Assembly (NCBI RefSeq): GCF_004353905.1
Contig: NZ_SMOD01000009.1
Coordinates: 150,957-214,956 of the forward strand
From: Paraburkholderia guartelaensis
GTDB taxonomy: Bacteria > Pseudomonadota > Gammaproteobacteria > Burkholderiales > Burkholderiaceae
DNA: 64,000 nt
Reading direction: 5' to 3'
In this document: piece by piece, positions 27,308-35,814 of the stretch
Position numbering within the stretch: position 1 is the first letter of the stretch
How the letters are laid out: every line of letters begins with the position of its first letter
Program-made: the position numbers and the translations under genes
The notes under the pieces: model-generated
Told to the model about the DNA's origin: nothing
The model's database searches: none
Seen by the model: the letters and a program-made list of their open reading frames with translations, nothing else

Positions 27308-28420
27308 GTGCAAAAAATCAAGGTTCTCTGCGTCGACGATTCGGCGCTGATCCGCAGTTTGATGACGGAAATCATCAACAGTCAGCCCGATATGACGGTC
27401 GTCGCCACCGCGCCGGATCCGCTCGTCGCGCGCGAGCTGATCAAGCAGCACAACCCCGACGTGCTCACGCTCGACGTGGAAATGCCGCGTATGGACGGCC
27501 TCGACTTCCTCGAGAAGTTGATGCGCCTGCGGCCCATGCCGGTCGTGATGGTGTCGTCGCTGACCGAGCGCGGCAACGAAATCACGCTGCGCGCGCTCGA
27601 ACTGGGCGCCGTCGACTTCGTGACGAAGCCGAAAGTCGGCATTCGCGACGGCATGCTCGAATATTCGGAAAAGCTTGCCGACAAGGTGCGCGCCGCCGCG
27701 CGAGCCCGCGTGCGCGCACACCATGCGCCGGCCGCGGCCCCCGCCGGCGCGGCAGCGCACACGCACGGCCACGCCGGGGCGCACGCCGCGAGCCCGGCGC
27801 CGATGATCAACAACCCGCTCGTCTCGACCGAAAAGCTCGTGATCGTCGGCGCGTCGACGGGCGGCACCGAAGCGATTCGCGAAGTGCTGCAGCCGCTGCC
27901 GCCCGACGCGCCCGCGGTGCTGATCGCGCAGCACATGCCGCCTGGTTTCACGAAGTCGTTCGCACAGCGCCTGAACGGGCTGTGCCGCATCACCGTCAAG
28001 GAAGCGGAGCACGGCGAACGTGTGCTGCCCGGCCACGCCTACATCGCGCCGGGCCACGCACACCTCTTGCTCGCACGCAGTGGCGCGAACTACATCGCGC
28101 ATCTGTCCGACGACCCGCCCGTCAACCGGCACCGTCCGTCGGTCGATGTGCTGTTTCGTTCGGCGGCGCTGCACGCGGGCAAGAACGCCATTGGCGTGAT
28201 TCTTACGGGCATGGGCCGCGACGGTGCGGCCGGGCTGCTCGAAATGCGCCAGGCCGGTGCTTACACGCTCGCGCAGGACGAAGCGAGCTGCATCGTGTTC
28301 GGCATGCCGCGCGAAGCCATTGCCATGGGCGGCGCCGACGAAATCGCCTCGCTCTCAGACATGAGCCGGCGCGTGATGACCCGACTCGCCTCGATGGGCG
28401 ACCGGGTTCAGCGCGTCTAA
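27308..28420 (+). CDS. cheB: Chemotaxis response regulator / protein-glutamate methylesterase CheB
   Basis: CheB removes receptor methyl groups and can deamidate glutamines. The receiver domain begins [18 protein letters not shown] and is phosphorylated at the Asp in [13 protein letters not shown] His/Ala-rich linker follows, then the methylesterase domain with catalytic Ser ([10 protein letters not shown]), His (AQHMPPGFT) and Asp ([10 protein letters not shown]). GTG codons at 27299 and 27308 are both in frame. AGGAGG ends only 1 nt from the first but 10 nt from the second, so 27308 is chosen. Confidence 0.96.
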   Translation: MQKIKVLCVDDSALIRSLMTEIINSQPDMTVVATAPDPLVARELIKQHNPDVLTLDVEMPRMDGLDFLEKLMRLRPMPVVMVSSLTERGNEITLRALELGAVDFVTKPKVGIRDGMLEYSEKLADKVRAAARARVRAHHAPAAAPAGAAAHTHGHAGAHAASPAPMINNPLVSTEKLVIVGASTGGTEAIREVLQPLPPDAPAVLIAQHMPPGFTKSFAQRLNGLCRITVKEAEHGERVLPGHAYIAPGHAHLLLARSGANYIAHLSDDPPVNRHRPSVDVLFRSAALHAGKNAIGVILTGMGRDGAAGLLEMRQAGAYTLAQDEASCIVFGMPREAIAMGGADEIASLSDMSRRVMTRLASMGDRVQRV

Positions 28421-28550
28421 GAAATTGCCGATATAGAGAGATCATGCAGGCCGCAAACGCTTGCTCGATCGCTCGCGATTAATTTATCTGGATAGGCGGT
28501 GCGCTTCTCTGGATAATTGCCCGGGTTTTCGCCTGGAGGAATGGAACGTG

Positions 28551-28946
28551 ATGGATAAGGGAATGAAGATTCTGGTGGTGGACGATTTTCCGACGATGCG
28601 CCGGATTGTCCGCAACCTGCTCAAGGAACTGGGCTACTCGAACGTCGACGAAGCCGAAGACGGTGCAGCGGGCCTCGCCCGCCTGCGCGGCGGCAACTAC
28701 GAGTTCGTGATCTCCGACTGGAACATGCCGAACCTCGACGGTCTCGCCATGCTCAAGGAGATCCGCGCCGACGCGAACCTGACGCACCTGCCGGTGCTGA
28801 TGGTGACGGCGGAGTCGAAGAAGGAAAACATCATCGCGGCGGCGCAGGCTGGCGCGAGCGGCTATGTGGTGAAGCCGTTCACGGCTGCCACGCTCGACGA
28901 GAAGCTCAACAAGATTCTCGAGAAGATGGCCAAGACGGGGAGCTGA
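28551..28946 (+). CDS. cheY: Chemotaxis response regulator CheY
   Basis: The 131-residue protein is very close to E. coli CheY, including [20 protein letters not shown]. Active-site residues are Asp11, Asp12, Asp56, Thr86 and Lys108. Phosphorylated CheY binds FliM, whose N-terminal motif is also present in this window. The chosen ATG at 28551 gives the normal N-terminus. cheZ starts 2 nt after the stop, so the kinase target and its phosphatase are tightly coupled. Confidence 0.98.
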   Translation: MDKGMKILVVDDFPTMRRIVRNLLKELGYSNVDEAEDGAAGLARLRGGNYEFVISDWNMPNLDGLAMLKEIRADANLTHLPVLMVTAESKKENIIAAAQAGASGYVVKPFTAATLDEKLNKILEKMAKTGS

Positions 28947-28947
28947 C

Positions 28948-29733
28948 GTGAACGAGCCCATCAGTGAGCAGTCCAGCGCTCATGGCGGTGAGTGGCCCGA
29001 AGGCGAGGGCGTCGAGCCGCTCCCGCAGCCGCCCGAATTCGACTTCGAGCCGCCCGCCGCGGGCGAGGCCGGCGAGCTGGCGACGGACCGCATCCTCGCG
29101 CGCATCGGACACTTGACGCGCAGCCTGCGCGACTCGATGCGCGAACTCGGCCTCGACAAGCATGTGGAGCGCGCCGCCGAGGCGGTGCCCGACGCGCGCG
29201 ACCGGCTGCGCTATGTCGCGAACATGACCGAGCAGGCCGCCGAGCGTGTGCTGACCGCGATCGACATCGCCAAGCCGTTGCAGGAAACGCTCGAACGCGA
29301 CGCGAAGGAGCTGACGAGCCGCTGGGCGACCTGGTACGACGCGCCGATCGGACGCGCGGAAGTGCGCCAGCTGATGGACGACACGCGCGCCTTCGTGGAT
29401 GGCGTGCCGCAAGCCACCGCGGCGACCAACGAGCAGCTCCTCGCGATCATGCTCGCTCAGGACTTCCAGGACCTGACGGGCCAGGTGATCAAGAAGATCA
29501 TGGATGTGGTCTATCTGATCGAGCAGCAGTTGCTCACCGTGCTGGTCGAGAACATCGCGCCAGAGCGGCGCGAGCAGTTCGCGGCAACGGCGGCGGCGCT
29601 CGCGGAGACGCAGAGCAGCACGGGCAGCCCCGAAGGTCTGCTCAACGGCCCGCAGATCAATCCGGAAGGCAAGACCGACGTCGTGCAGGACCAGGCGCAG
29701 GTCGACGATCTGCTCGCAAGTCTCGGGTTCTGA
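28948..29733 (+). CDS. cheZ: CheY-P phosphatase CheZ
   Basis: The 261-residue protein has the CheZ active-site helix LAQDFQDLTGQVIKKIM with the catalytic Gln, a long helical hairpin and the C-terminal CheY-binding peptide (QVDDLLASLGF). A proline- and acid-rich N-terminal stretch of about 45 residues precedes the domain. The start is GTG. A weak hairpin (29741-29750 with 29759-29768, one G-T pair, no T-run) follows and may mark the end of the chemotaxis operon. Confidence 0.96.
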   Translation: MNEPISEQSSAHGGEWPEGEGVEPLPQPPEFDFEPPAAGEAGELATDRILARIGHLTRSLRDSMRELGLDKHVERAAEAVPDARDRLRYVANMTEQAAERVLTAIDIAKPLQETLERDAKELTSRWATWYDAPIGRAEVRQLMDDTRAFVDGVPQATAATNEQLLAIMLAQDFQDLTGQVIKKIMDVVYLIEQQLLTVLVENIAPERREQFAATAAALAETQSSTGSPEGLLNGPQINPEGKTDVVQDQAQVDDLLASLGF

Positions 29734-29948
29734 CCCCTAACGGTAGCTAATCGTTCGGTTAGCTGCCGCATGTAGTCCAAGGCGGGCATACTAGTGCTCA
29801 TGCCTTCGTGCCCCGCCGCGACGAGTGTCGCGGTGGTGCAACGAAGCATAGCCAGCCGTTGCCCGTCCTGCTGCGTCCCGCCGCGACGTTCCCGCGCGGC
29901 CCCGACAGCGTATGGTGCAACGCGCCATCGCAAGAGGGAGGGGACGCC

Positions 29949-30545
29949 TTGTATCCATACACATCGTTCTGTGGCAAGGCGGCGCGCTCGTTTGCGCGCC
30001 GCGCCATACCCGGCTGCGCACCTGGCGCAGTGCTTGTCGGCTCACTGCTTTGCGCGCTGCTCGCGGCGCCTGTGGCTCACGCCGCGCTCGGCGGCGCGCC
30101 CATGCCCACGCCGGCGGGCGCGAGCGTCAGCACCCTGAGCGCCGCTTCGGCGGCAGCCGCGGCCGGCAACGCCTCCGCCGCTGCGCGCGCAGCCGTGCAA
30201 GGCTCGGCCTCCGGCGCTTCCACGACTCCCGCCTACACCGTTCAACAGACCACGCTCGCCAACGGCACCATCGTGCGCGAGTACCTCACGCAGGCCGGCA
30301 CCGTATTCGGCGTCGCCTGGGACGGCCCGCAGATGCCCAATCTCGCCACGCTGCTGGGCAGCTACTTTCCCCAATACACGGCTGGCGTGAAGGCGAGCCA
30401 CGCCGCCGGTCACGTGCGCGGGCCGGGCGTGGTCGAAAATTCGAACGTCGTTGTGCATTCGGGCGGCCACATGGGCGCCTTCTCCGGGCAGGCATGGCTG
30501 CCGCAGGCACTGCCTGCGGGCTTCAGCGCCTCCGACATCCAGTGA
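29949..30545 (+). CDS. DUF2844 secreted protein
   Basis: This protein of about 198 residues has a signal peptide (hydrophobic VLVGSLLCALLAAPVAHA, cleavage after AHA) and a small domain with TTLANGTIVREYLTQAG and VFGVAWDGPQMPNLATLLG. I recognise it as DUF2844, function unknown. No ATG lies upstream in a useful place; a TTG at 29949 behind GGAGGGG is the best start. It is always worth reading with the next gene, 16 bp downstream, which is also exported. The pair is not a known flagellar component. Confidence 0.8.
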   Translation: MYPYTSFCGKAARSFARRAIPGCAPGAVLVGSLLCALLAAPVAHAALGGAPMPTPAGASVSTLSAASAAAAAGNASAAARAAVQGSASGASTTPAYTVQQTTLANGTIVREYLTQAGTVFGVAWDGPQMPNLATLLGSYFPQYTAGVKASHAAGHVRGPGVVENSNVVVHSGGHMGAFSGQAWLPQALPAGFSASDIQ

Positions 30546-30561
30546 CGAGCGGAGGCCCAAC

Positions 30562-31848
30562 GTGCTGACTTCAGTGCTGACTTCACGCCATTCGCGCAGC
30601 TTGTGGCTGCGCCCTTTCCGTTTCCTTTCGAGCGCCGCGCTCGTGGCCCTGGTTTCGCTCGTCGCCGCCTGCGGAGGCGGGGGCGGCAGCAACAATAGCA
30701 ATAGCAACAGCAGCAGTTCGAGCGGTAGCAGTGGCAGCGGCGGCTCAGCGGTTCCCAGTCCCACGCAGCAGCCCACCGCGGCTACCGCCGCGAATACCGT
30801 GGGCGTCGTTGTGAACAGCGGGCTGACCGGCACGCTGCCCAACATTCCCACCGTTAGCGTGACGGTTTGCGTGGCCGGCACGAGCACCTGCGAGACCGTC
30901 AACAACGTGCAGGTGGATACGGCGTCGTTCGGCCTGCGCCTGCTCGCGTCGGCGCTGCCGAACCTGTTGGGCTCGCTGCCCGCCTCCACGGCCAATGGCG
31001 GCACGCTCGCCGAATGCACGGCCTTCGCCGACGGTTACACGTGGGGCACCGTGCGTCCTGCCGACGTCAAGATCGGCGGCGAGACGGCATCCAATATTCC
31101 GATCCAGGTGATCGGCGACCTGGGCTCGGTGCCGTCGGCGTGCGCCGGTTTTGGCAACGCGCAGAACACGGTGCAGGACTTGGGCGCCAACGGCATTCTC
31201 GGCATCGGCGTCGCGCCTTATGACAACATCGGCGCTTACTACTCCTGCCCCGGCAACACGAACTGCGTCACCGCAACGGTCACGCAAACCCAGCTCGTGG
31301 CCAACCCCGTGCCCAAATTCGGCACGGACGGCAACGGCGTGATCCTGGAGATGGCGCCTGTGTCCGATAACGGCGCGCCCAGCGCAACGGGCACGCTCGT
31401 GTTCGGCATCGGCACGCAGTCGAACAACGCGATGAACGCCTCGCAAAGTTTCAACACGGACTCGTGGGGCAGGCTCAGTTCCACGTTCAACGGGCGCACG
31501 CTCCAGACCTTCCTCGACTCGGGTTCGAACGCGATCTTCTTCGTCGACAGTGCCCTGCCGCAGTGCGGCGGCAATCTCGGCACGTTCTACTGTCCGTCGT
31601 CCACGCAGTCCTTCAGCGCGGCGCTCGTTTCCAATAACGGCGCGTCGACGGGTACCGCGACCTTCAATGTCGCGAACGGCAGCATGCTGCTCGGCAGCGG
31701 CTCCAACTATGCGGCCAACAACCTGGCCGGGCAGTTTGGGTCGTCGGCGGCGCTCGACCTGGGGTTGTCGTTCTTCTATGGCCGCTACGTGTACTACGGC
31801 ATGGACATGACCGCGTCCGGGGGCAAAGCGCCGTACGTCGCGTTCTGA
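30562..31848 (+). CDS. DUF3443 lipoprotein, probable pepsin-like fold
   Basis: The 428-residue product starts (GTG behind GGAGG) with a lipoprotein signal, lipobox LVAAC with Cys37, then a Gly/Ser/Asn linker. I recognise DUF3443. It also reads like a two-lobe aspartic peptidase: VQVDTASFGLRL (Asp119), a flap-like YTWGTVRPADVKIGG, the psi-loop-like NGILGIGVAPYD (about 210-221), a second Asp motif TFLDSGSNAIFF (Asp319), and an end LGLSFFYGRYVYYGMD like the final pepsin strands. Several Cys pairs suggest an oxidising compartment. The first Asp motif has Ala where pepsins have Gly, so activity is open. Confidence 0.8.
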   Translation: MLTSVLTSRHSRSLWLRPFRFLSSAALVALVSLVAACGGGGGSNNSNSNSSSSSGSSGSGGSAVPSPTQQPTAATAANTVGVVVNSGLTGTLPNIPTVSVTVCVAGTSTCETVNNVQVDTASFGLRLLASALPNLLGSLPASTANGGTLAECTAFADGYTWGTVRPADVKIGGETASNIPIQVIGDLGSVPSACAGFGNAQNTVQDLGANGILGIGVAPYDNIGAYYSCPGNTNCVTATVTQTQLVANPVPKFGTDGNGVILEMAPVSDNGAPSATGTLVFGIGTQSNNAMNASQSFNTDSWGRLSSTFNGRTLQTFLDSGSNAIFFVDSALPQCGGNLGTFYCPSSTQSFSAALVSNNGASTGTATFNVANGSMLLGSGSNYAANNLAGQFGSSAALDLGLSFFYGRYVYYGMDMTASGGKAPYVAF

Positions 31849-32090
31849 GGCTGCGGGCGTTTCGGGGGCGCTTGCCGTGAAATTTGCGGCGCGCGAGCGC
31901 GTGTGCGCATCGCGCGCCGGCGCTCGCCGATGATGCCGCTCCGTTTCCATCGGCCGAAATACCCTGATTTCCCCTTCCTACTCCGTCAATCGGTGCTTGG
32001 CTTGCGCGGCAATAATCGCTGTCACTGAAAAAGGGCGCGCGCCAGCCGCGCAGCCGCGACGAGCGGCGCGTGCCCGCGACCGGAGCATGC

Positions 32091-33422
32091 GTGGCTGAGG
32101 ACAGCGACCTCGAGAAAACCGAATCCGCCACTCCCAAGCGCCTCGAAAAGGCGCGGGAGGAGGGGCAGGTTCCGCGTTCCCGGGAACTGGCGACGTTCGC
32201 GCTGCTCTCGGCGGGCTTTTATGGCACGTGGATGCTCTCCGGCACCATCGGCGAGCATCTGCAGGCCATGATGCGCGGCGCCTTCACGTTCAATCACGCG
32301 AGCGCGTTCGAAACGAGCCGCATGCTGATCGGCGCGGGCGTCGCCGCGCGCGAGGGGCTCATGGCGCTCATGCCGGTGCTCGCGCTCACGGGGCTCGCCG
32401 CGTTGCTCGCGCCCATGGCGCTCGGCGGCTGGCTCATCTCCACGAAGGCGCTGCAGCCGAACTTCGGCCGCCTCAATCCGATGTCGGGTCTCGGGCGGAT
32501 CTTCTCCGTGAACGGGCCGATCCAGCTCGGCATGTCGCTCGCCAAGACGCTCGTCGTGGGCGTGATCGGCGGATCGGCGCTGTGGAGCCGGCGCGACGAG
32601 ATTCTCGGGCTTGCGATGCAGCCCGCGCCGCGCGCGTTCGCCGATGCGATGCATCTGATCGGCGTGTGCTGCGGCATGACGGTCGCCGGCATGTTTGTGG
32701 TCGCCGCGCTCGACGTGCCGTACCAGCTCTGGTCGTACTACCGCAAGCTGCGCATGACCAAGGAAGAAGTGAAGCGCGAGCACAAGGAAAACGAAGGCGA
32801 CCCGCACGTGAAGGGGCGCATTCGCCAGCAGCAGCGCGCCGCCGCGCGCCGCCGCATGATGACCCAGGTGCCCAAGGCCGACGTGGTCGTGACCAACCCG
32901 ACGCACTTCGCCGTCGCGCTCAAGTACGCCGACGGCGAGATGCGCGCGCCGAAGGTCGTCGCCAAGGGCGTGAACCTCGTGGCCGCGCGCATCCGCGAGA
33001 TCGCGACCGAGAACAACGTGCCGCTGCTCGAAGCGCCGCCGCTCGCCCGCGCGCTGTATTACAACGTCGACATCAACCGCGAAATTCCGGGTCCGCTCTA
33101 CGGCGCGGTCGCCCAGGTGCTCGCGTGGGTCTATCAGCTCAAGCGCTTCCGCGAGCATGGCGGCGACGTGCCGATGGAGCCGACCGACCTCGAAGTGCCG
33201 CCCGAAATGGACAAGGGCGCGATGAGCGACGAAGACGAAGCCAGCGAAGCCGACGAAGCCCTCACCCCCGAGGAGCGCGCGGCCGCCGAGGCCGCCAGTC
33301 GCGCGAACGCGGCAAATTCCACGAACGCAGCGAACGCGGCGAACGCAAACAACGCATCGAACACCGTTGGCCGCGCCGACAAGAACACGGCGCGCGACGG
33401 CACTGAAGGAGCAACAGAATGA
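32091..33422 (+). CDS. flhB: Flagellar export apparatus switch protein FlhB
   Basis: FlhB switches the export gate from rod/hook to filament substrates. The 443-residue protein has the charged N-terminus (DLEKTESATPKRLEKAREEG), four membrane helices (about residues 30-210) and the self-cleaving NPTH site in VVVTNPTHFAVAL. A long acidic and Ala/Asn-rich C-terminal tail (about 365-443) contains repeated Ala-Asn pairs. The GTG at 32091 has GGAG 6 nt upstream. It overlaps flhA by 4 nt. Confidence 0.97.
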   Translation: MAEDSDLEKTESATPKRLEKAREEGQVPRSRELATFALLSAGFYGTWMLSGTIGEHLQAMMRGAFTFNHASAFETSRMLIGAGVAAREGLMALMPVLALTGLAALLAPMALGGWLISTKALQPNFGRLNPMSGLGRIFSVNGPIQLGMSLAKTLVVGVIGGSALWSRRDEILGLAMQPAPRAFADAMHLIGVCCGMTVAGMFVVAALDVPYQLWSYYRKLRMTKEEVKREHKENEGDPHVKGRIRQQQRAAARRRMMTQVPKADVVVTNPTHFAVALKYADGEMRAPKVVAKGVNLVAARIREIATENNVPLLEAPPLARALYYNVDINREIPGPLYGAVAQVLAWVYQLKRFREHGGDVPMEPTDLEVPPEMDKGAMSDEDEASEADEALTPEERAAAEAASRANAANSTNAANAANANNASNTVGRADKNTARDGTEGATE

Positions 33423-35518
33423 ACGCCCGCACCGGTTTCCTCGCGCGGCGCCCGGAGATGCTGCAAAGCACGAATCTGCGCGCGCTGGCGGGACCGATCC
33501 TGATCTGCATGATCCTCGGCATGATGATCCTGCCGTTGCCGCCGTTCCTGCTGGATCTGCTGTTCACCTTCAACATCGCGCTTTCGGTGATGGTGCTGCT
33601 CGTCAGCATGTACACCATGAAGCCGCTCGACTTCGCGGCCTTCCCGAGCGTGCTGCTGTTCTCCACGCTCCTGCGGCTCTCGCTGAACGTGGCTTCCACG
33701 CGTATCGTGCTGCTCGAAGGCCATACCGGCCCGGGGGCCGCTGGCCAGGTGATCGAGTCGTTCGGCCACTTCCTCGTGGGCGGCAACTTCGCCGTGGGTA
33801 TCGTGGTATTCGTGATCCTCATGGTCATCAACTTCATGGTGATCACGAAGGGCGCGGGCCGTATCGCCGAAGTGTCCGCGCGCTTCACGCTCGATGCGAT
33901 GCCCGGCAAGCAGATGGCGATCGACGCCGACCTGAACGCGGGCCTCATCAACGAAGAAGCGGCCCGCAAGCGCCGCAGCGAGATTGCCCAGGAAGCCGAG
34001 TTCTACGGCTCGATGGACGGTGCGAGCAAGTTCGTGCGCGGCGACGCCATCGCCGGCCTGTTGATCATGGTGATCAACATCGTGGGCGGCCTGATCGTGG
34101 GTGTCGTGCAGCACGGCATGCCGCTCGCTTCGGCAGGCGAGACCTACACGCTGCTCACCATCGGTGACGGCCTCGTCGCGCAGATTCCGTCGCTCGTCAT
34201 CTCGACGGCGGCCGGCGTGATCGTCTCGCGCGTGGCGACCAACGAAGACATCGGCACGCAGCTCACCGGCCAGCTCTTCACGAACCCGCGCGTGCTGATG
34301 ATCACGGGCACGATCATCGTCATGATGGGCCTGATTCCGGGCATGCCGCACTTCGCGTTTCTGCTGCTCGGCGGCGGTGCGATCCAGCTCGGCCGCACGC
34401 TCAAGAAGAACGCCGAGGCGAAGAAGGCGAGCGCCGTGATCGCCGACGCCGCGCCCGCCGCGCTTGCACCCGTCGAAAACACCGAAGCGACCTGGGACGA
34501 CGTGGCGCTCATCGACACGCTCGGCCTCGAAGTGGGCTACCGCATCATTCCGCTCGTCGACAAGAACACCGACGGCGAGCTGCTCAAGCGCATCAAGAGC
34601 ATCCGCAAGAAGTTCGCGCAGGAAATCGGCTTTTTGCCCCCCGTCATCCATATTCGCGACAACCTGGAGCTGCGCCCCAACGCCTACCGGATTGCGCTGA
34701 AGGGCGTGGAAGTGGGCACGGGCGAGGCCTACCCGGGCCAGTGGCTTGCGATCAACCCGGGCCAGGTGAGCGCGGTGCTGCCCGGCACGCCAACTATGGA
34801 CCCCGCTTTCGGCCTGCCGGCCGTGTGGATCGATTCGAACGTGCGCGAGCAGGCGCAGGTGTTCGGCTACACCGTGGTCGATTCGAGCACGGTGGTGGCG
34901 ACGCACCTGAATCACCTCGTCGTCACGCACGCGGCCGAGCTGCTTGGGCGCCGCGAAGTGCAGGCGCTGCTCGAGCGCGTGCAGAAGGACACGCCTTCGC
35001 TCGTGGACGACCTCGTGCCGAAGGTGCTGCCGGTCACGACGCTGCAGAAGGTGCTGCAGAACCTGCTGGAAGAAGGCGTGCCGATCCGCGACATGCGCAC
35101 GATCATGGAATCGCTCGCGGAGCACACGCCGCGCATCACCGACGCCCACGATCTGACGGCGGCGGTGCGCATCGCGCTCGGCCGCGCGATTACGCAGCAA
35201 TGGTTCCCCGGCAACGCCGACATGCAGGTGATGGGCCTCGACGCGAACCTCGAGCGCGTGCTTTCGCAGACGCTCACCTCGGGCCCGAACCCCGGCCTCG
35301 AACCTGGTCTCGCGCACACGCTGCTCACGCAGACCGAGCAGGCGATGGGGCGTCAGCAGGCGCTGGGTCTCGCGCCGGTGATGCTCGTGCAGCACGCGCT
35401 GCGGCCCATGCTGTCGCGCTTCCTGCGCCGCAGCCTGCCGCAGCTCAAGGTGCTTTCATACGCCGAGGTGCCGGATACGCGCAACGTGAAGGTGGTGAAT
35501 GTGATCGGGGCGCACTGA
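33419..35518 (+). CDS. flhA: Flagellar export gate protein FlhA
   Basis: FlhA is the large export-gate ring protein. The 699-residue product has the membrane half (residues about 20-325) with the FHIPEP signature region (MYTMKPLDFAAFPSVLLFST, RLSLNVASTRIVLLEGH) and the cytoplasmic half that docks chaperone-substrate complexes. It is coupled to flhB through an ATGA overlap. A terminator follows the stop. Confidence 0.98.
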   Translation: MNARTGFLARRPEMLQSTNLRALAGPILICMILGMMILPLPPFLLDLLFTFNIALSVMVLLVSMYTMKPLDFAAFPSVLLFSTLLRLSLNVASTRIVLLEGHTGPGAAGQVIESFGHFLVGGNFAVGIVVFVILMVINFMVITKGAGRIAEVSARFTLDAMPGKQMAIDADLNAGLINEEAARKRRSEIAQEAEFYGSMDGASKFVRGDAIAGLLIMVINIVGGLIVGVVQHGMPLASAGETYTLLTIGDGLVAQIPSLVISTAAGVIVSRVATNEDIGTQLTGQLFTNPRVLMITGTIIVMMGLIPGMPHFAFLLLGGGAIQLGRTLKKNAEAKKASAVIADAAPAALAPVENTEATWDDVALIDTLGLEVGYRIIPLVDKNTDGELLKRIKSIRKKFAQEIGFLPPVIHIRDNLELRPNAYRIALKGVEVGTGEAYPGQWLAINPGQVSAVLPGTPTMDPAFGLPAVWIDSNVREQAQVFGYTVVDSSTVVATHLNHLVVTHAAELLGRREVQALLERVQKDTPSLVDDLVPKVLPVTTLQKVLQNLLEEGVPIRDMRTIMESLAEHTPRITDAHDLTAAVRIALGRAITQQWFPGNADMQVMGLDANLERVLSQTLTSGPNPGLEPGLAHTLLTQTEQAMGRQQALGLAPVMLVQHALRPMLSRFLRRSLPQLKVLSYAEVPDTRNVKVVNVIGAH

Positions 35519-35540
35519 TCGCGCTGCCGTACCTGAATGA

Positions 35541-35569
35541 GAAAAAGCCCGCGTCTTGCGGGCTTTTTC
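35541..35569 (+). terminator. Intrinsic terminator after flhA
   Basis: A perfect 12-bp inverted repeat (35541-35552 with 35558-35569) and a 5-nt loop includes five T in the 3' arm. It separates flhBA from flhFG-fliA, implying a promoter between 35570 and 35815. A-rich sequence on the other side makes it possibly bidirectional. Confidence 0.8.
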
Positions 35570-35814
35570 GTTAGCCGAGCCGCGTGCGAGCCTTTCTACG
35601 CGTAATTTTTGCCTGCGCGCACCCCCGCCACCGATTCCGCGAATTGCCCGCATTTCTCCGCCCTGATCCATCGATCATGGGGGCCTCACCTTCGAAATAA
35701 TTCCAACATCGGAAAAGGTCTTGCACAGGACGCAAGGCCGGTAGCAATCCAGCGCCATTCCAGCAACAGACGACCGGCGGCGGCATTGGCCGCTCACCTC
35801 ATCAGGGGCTTAGC

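Noticed and set aside
29741..29768. Hairpin after cheZ as a terminator
   Set aside because: A 10-bp stem with one G-T pair but no T-run; mentioned under cheZ only.
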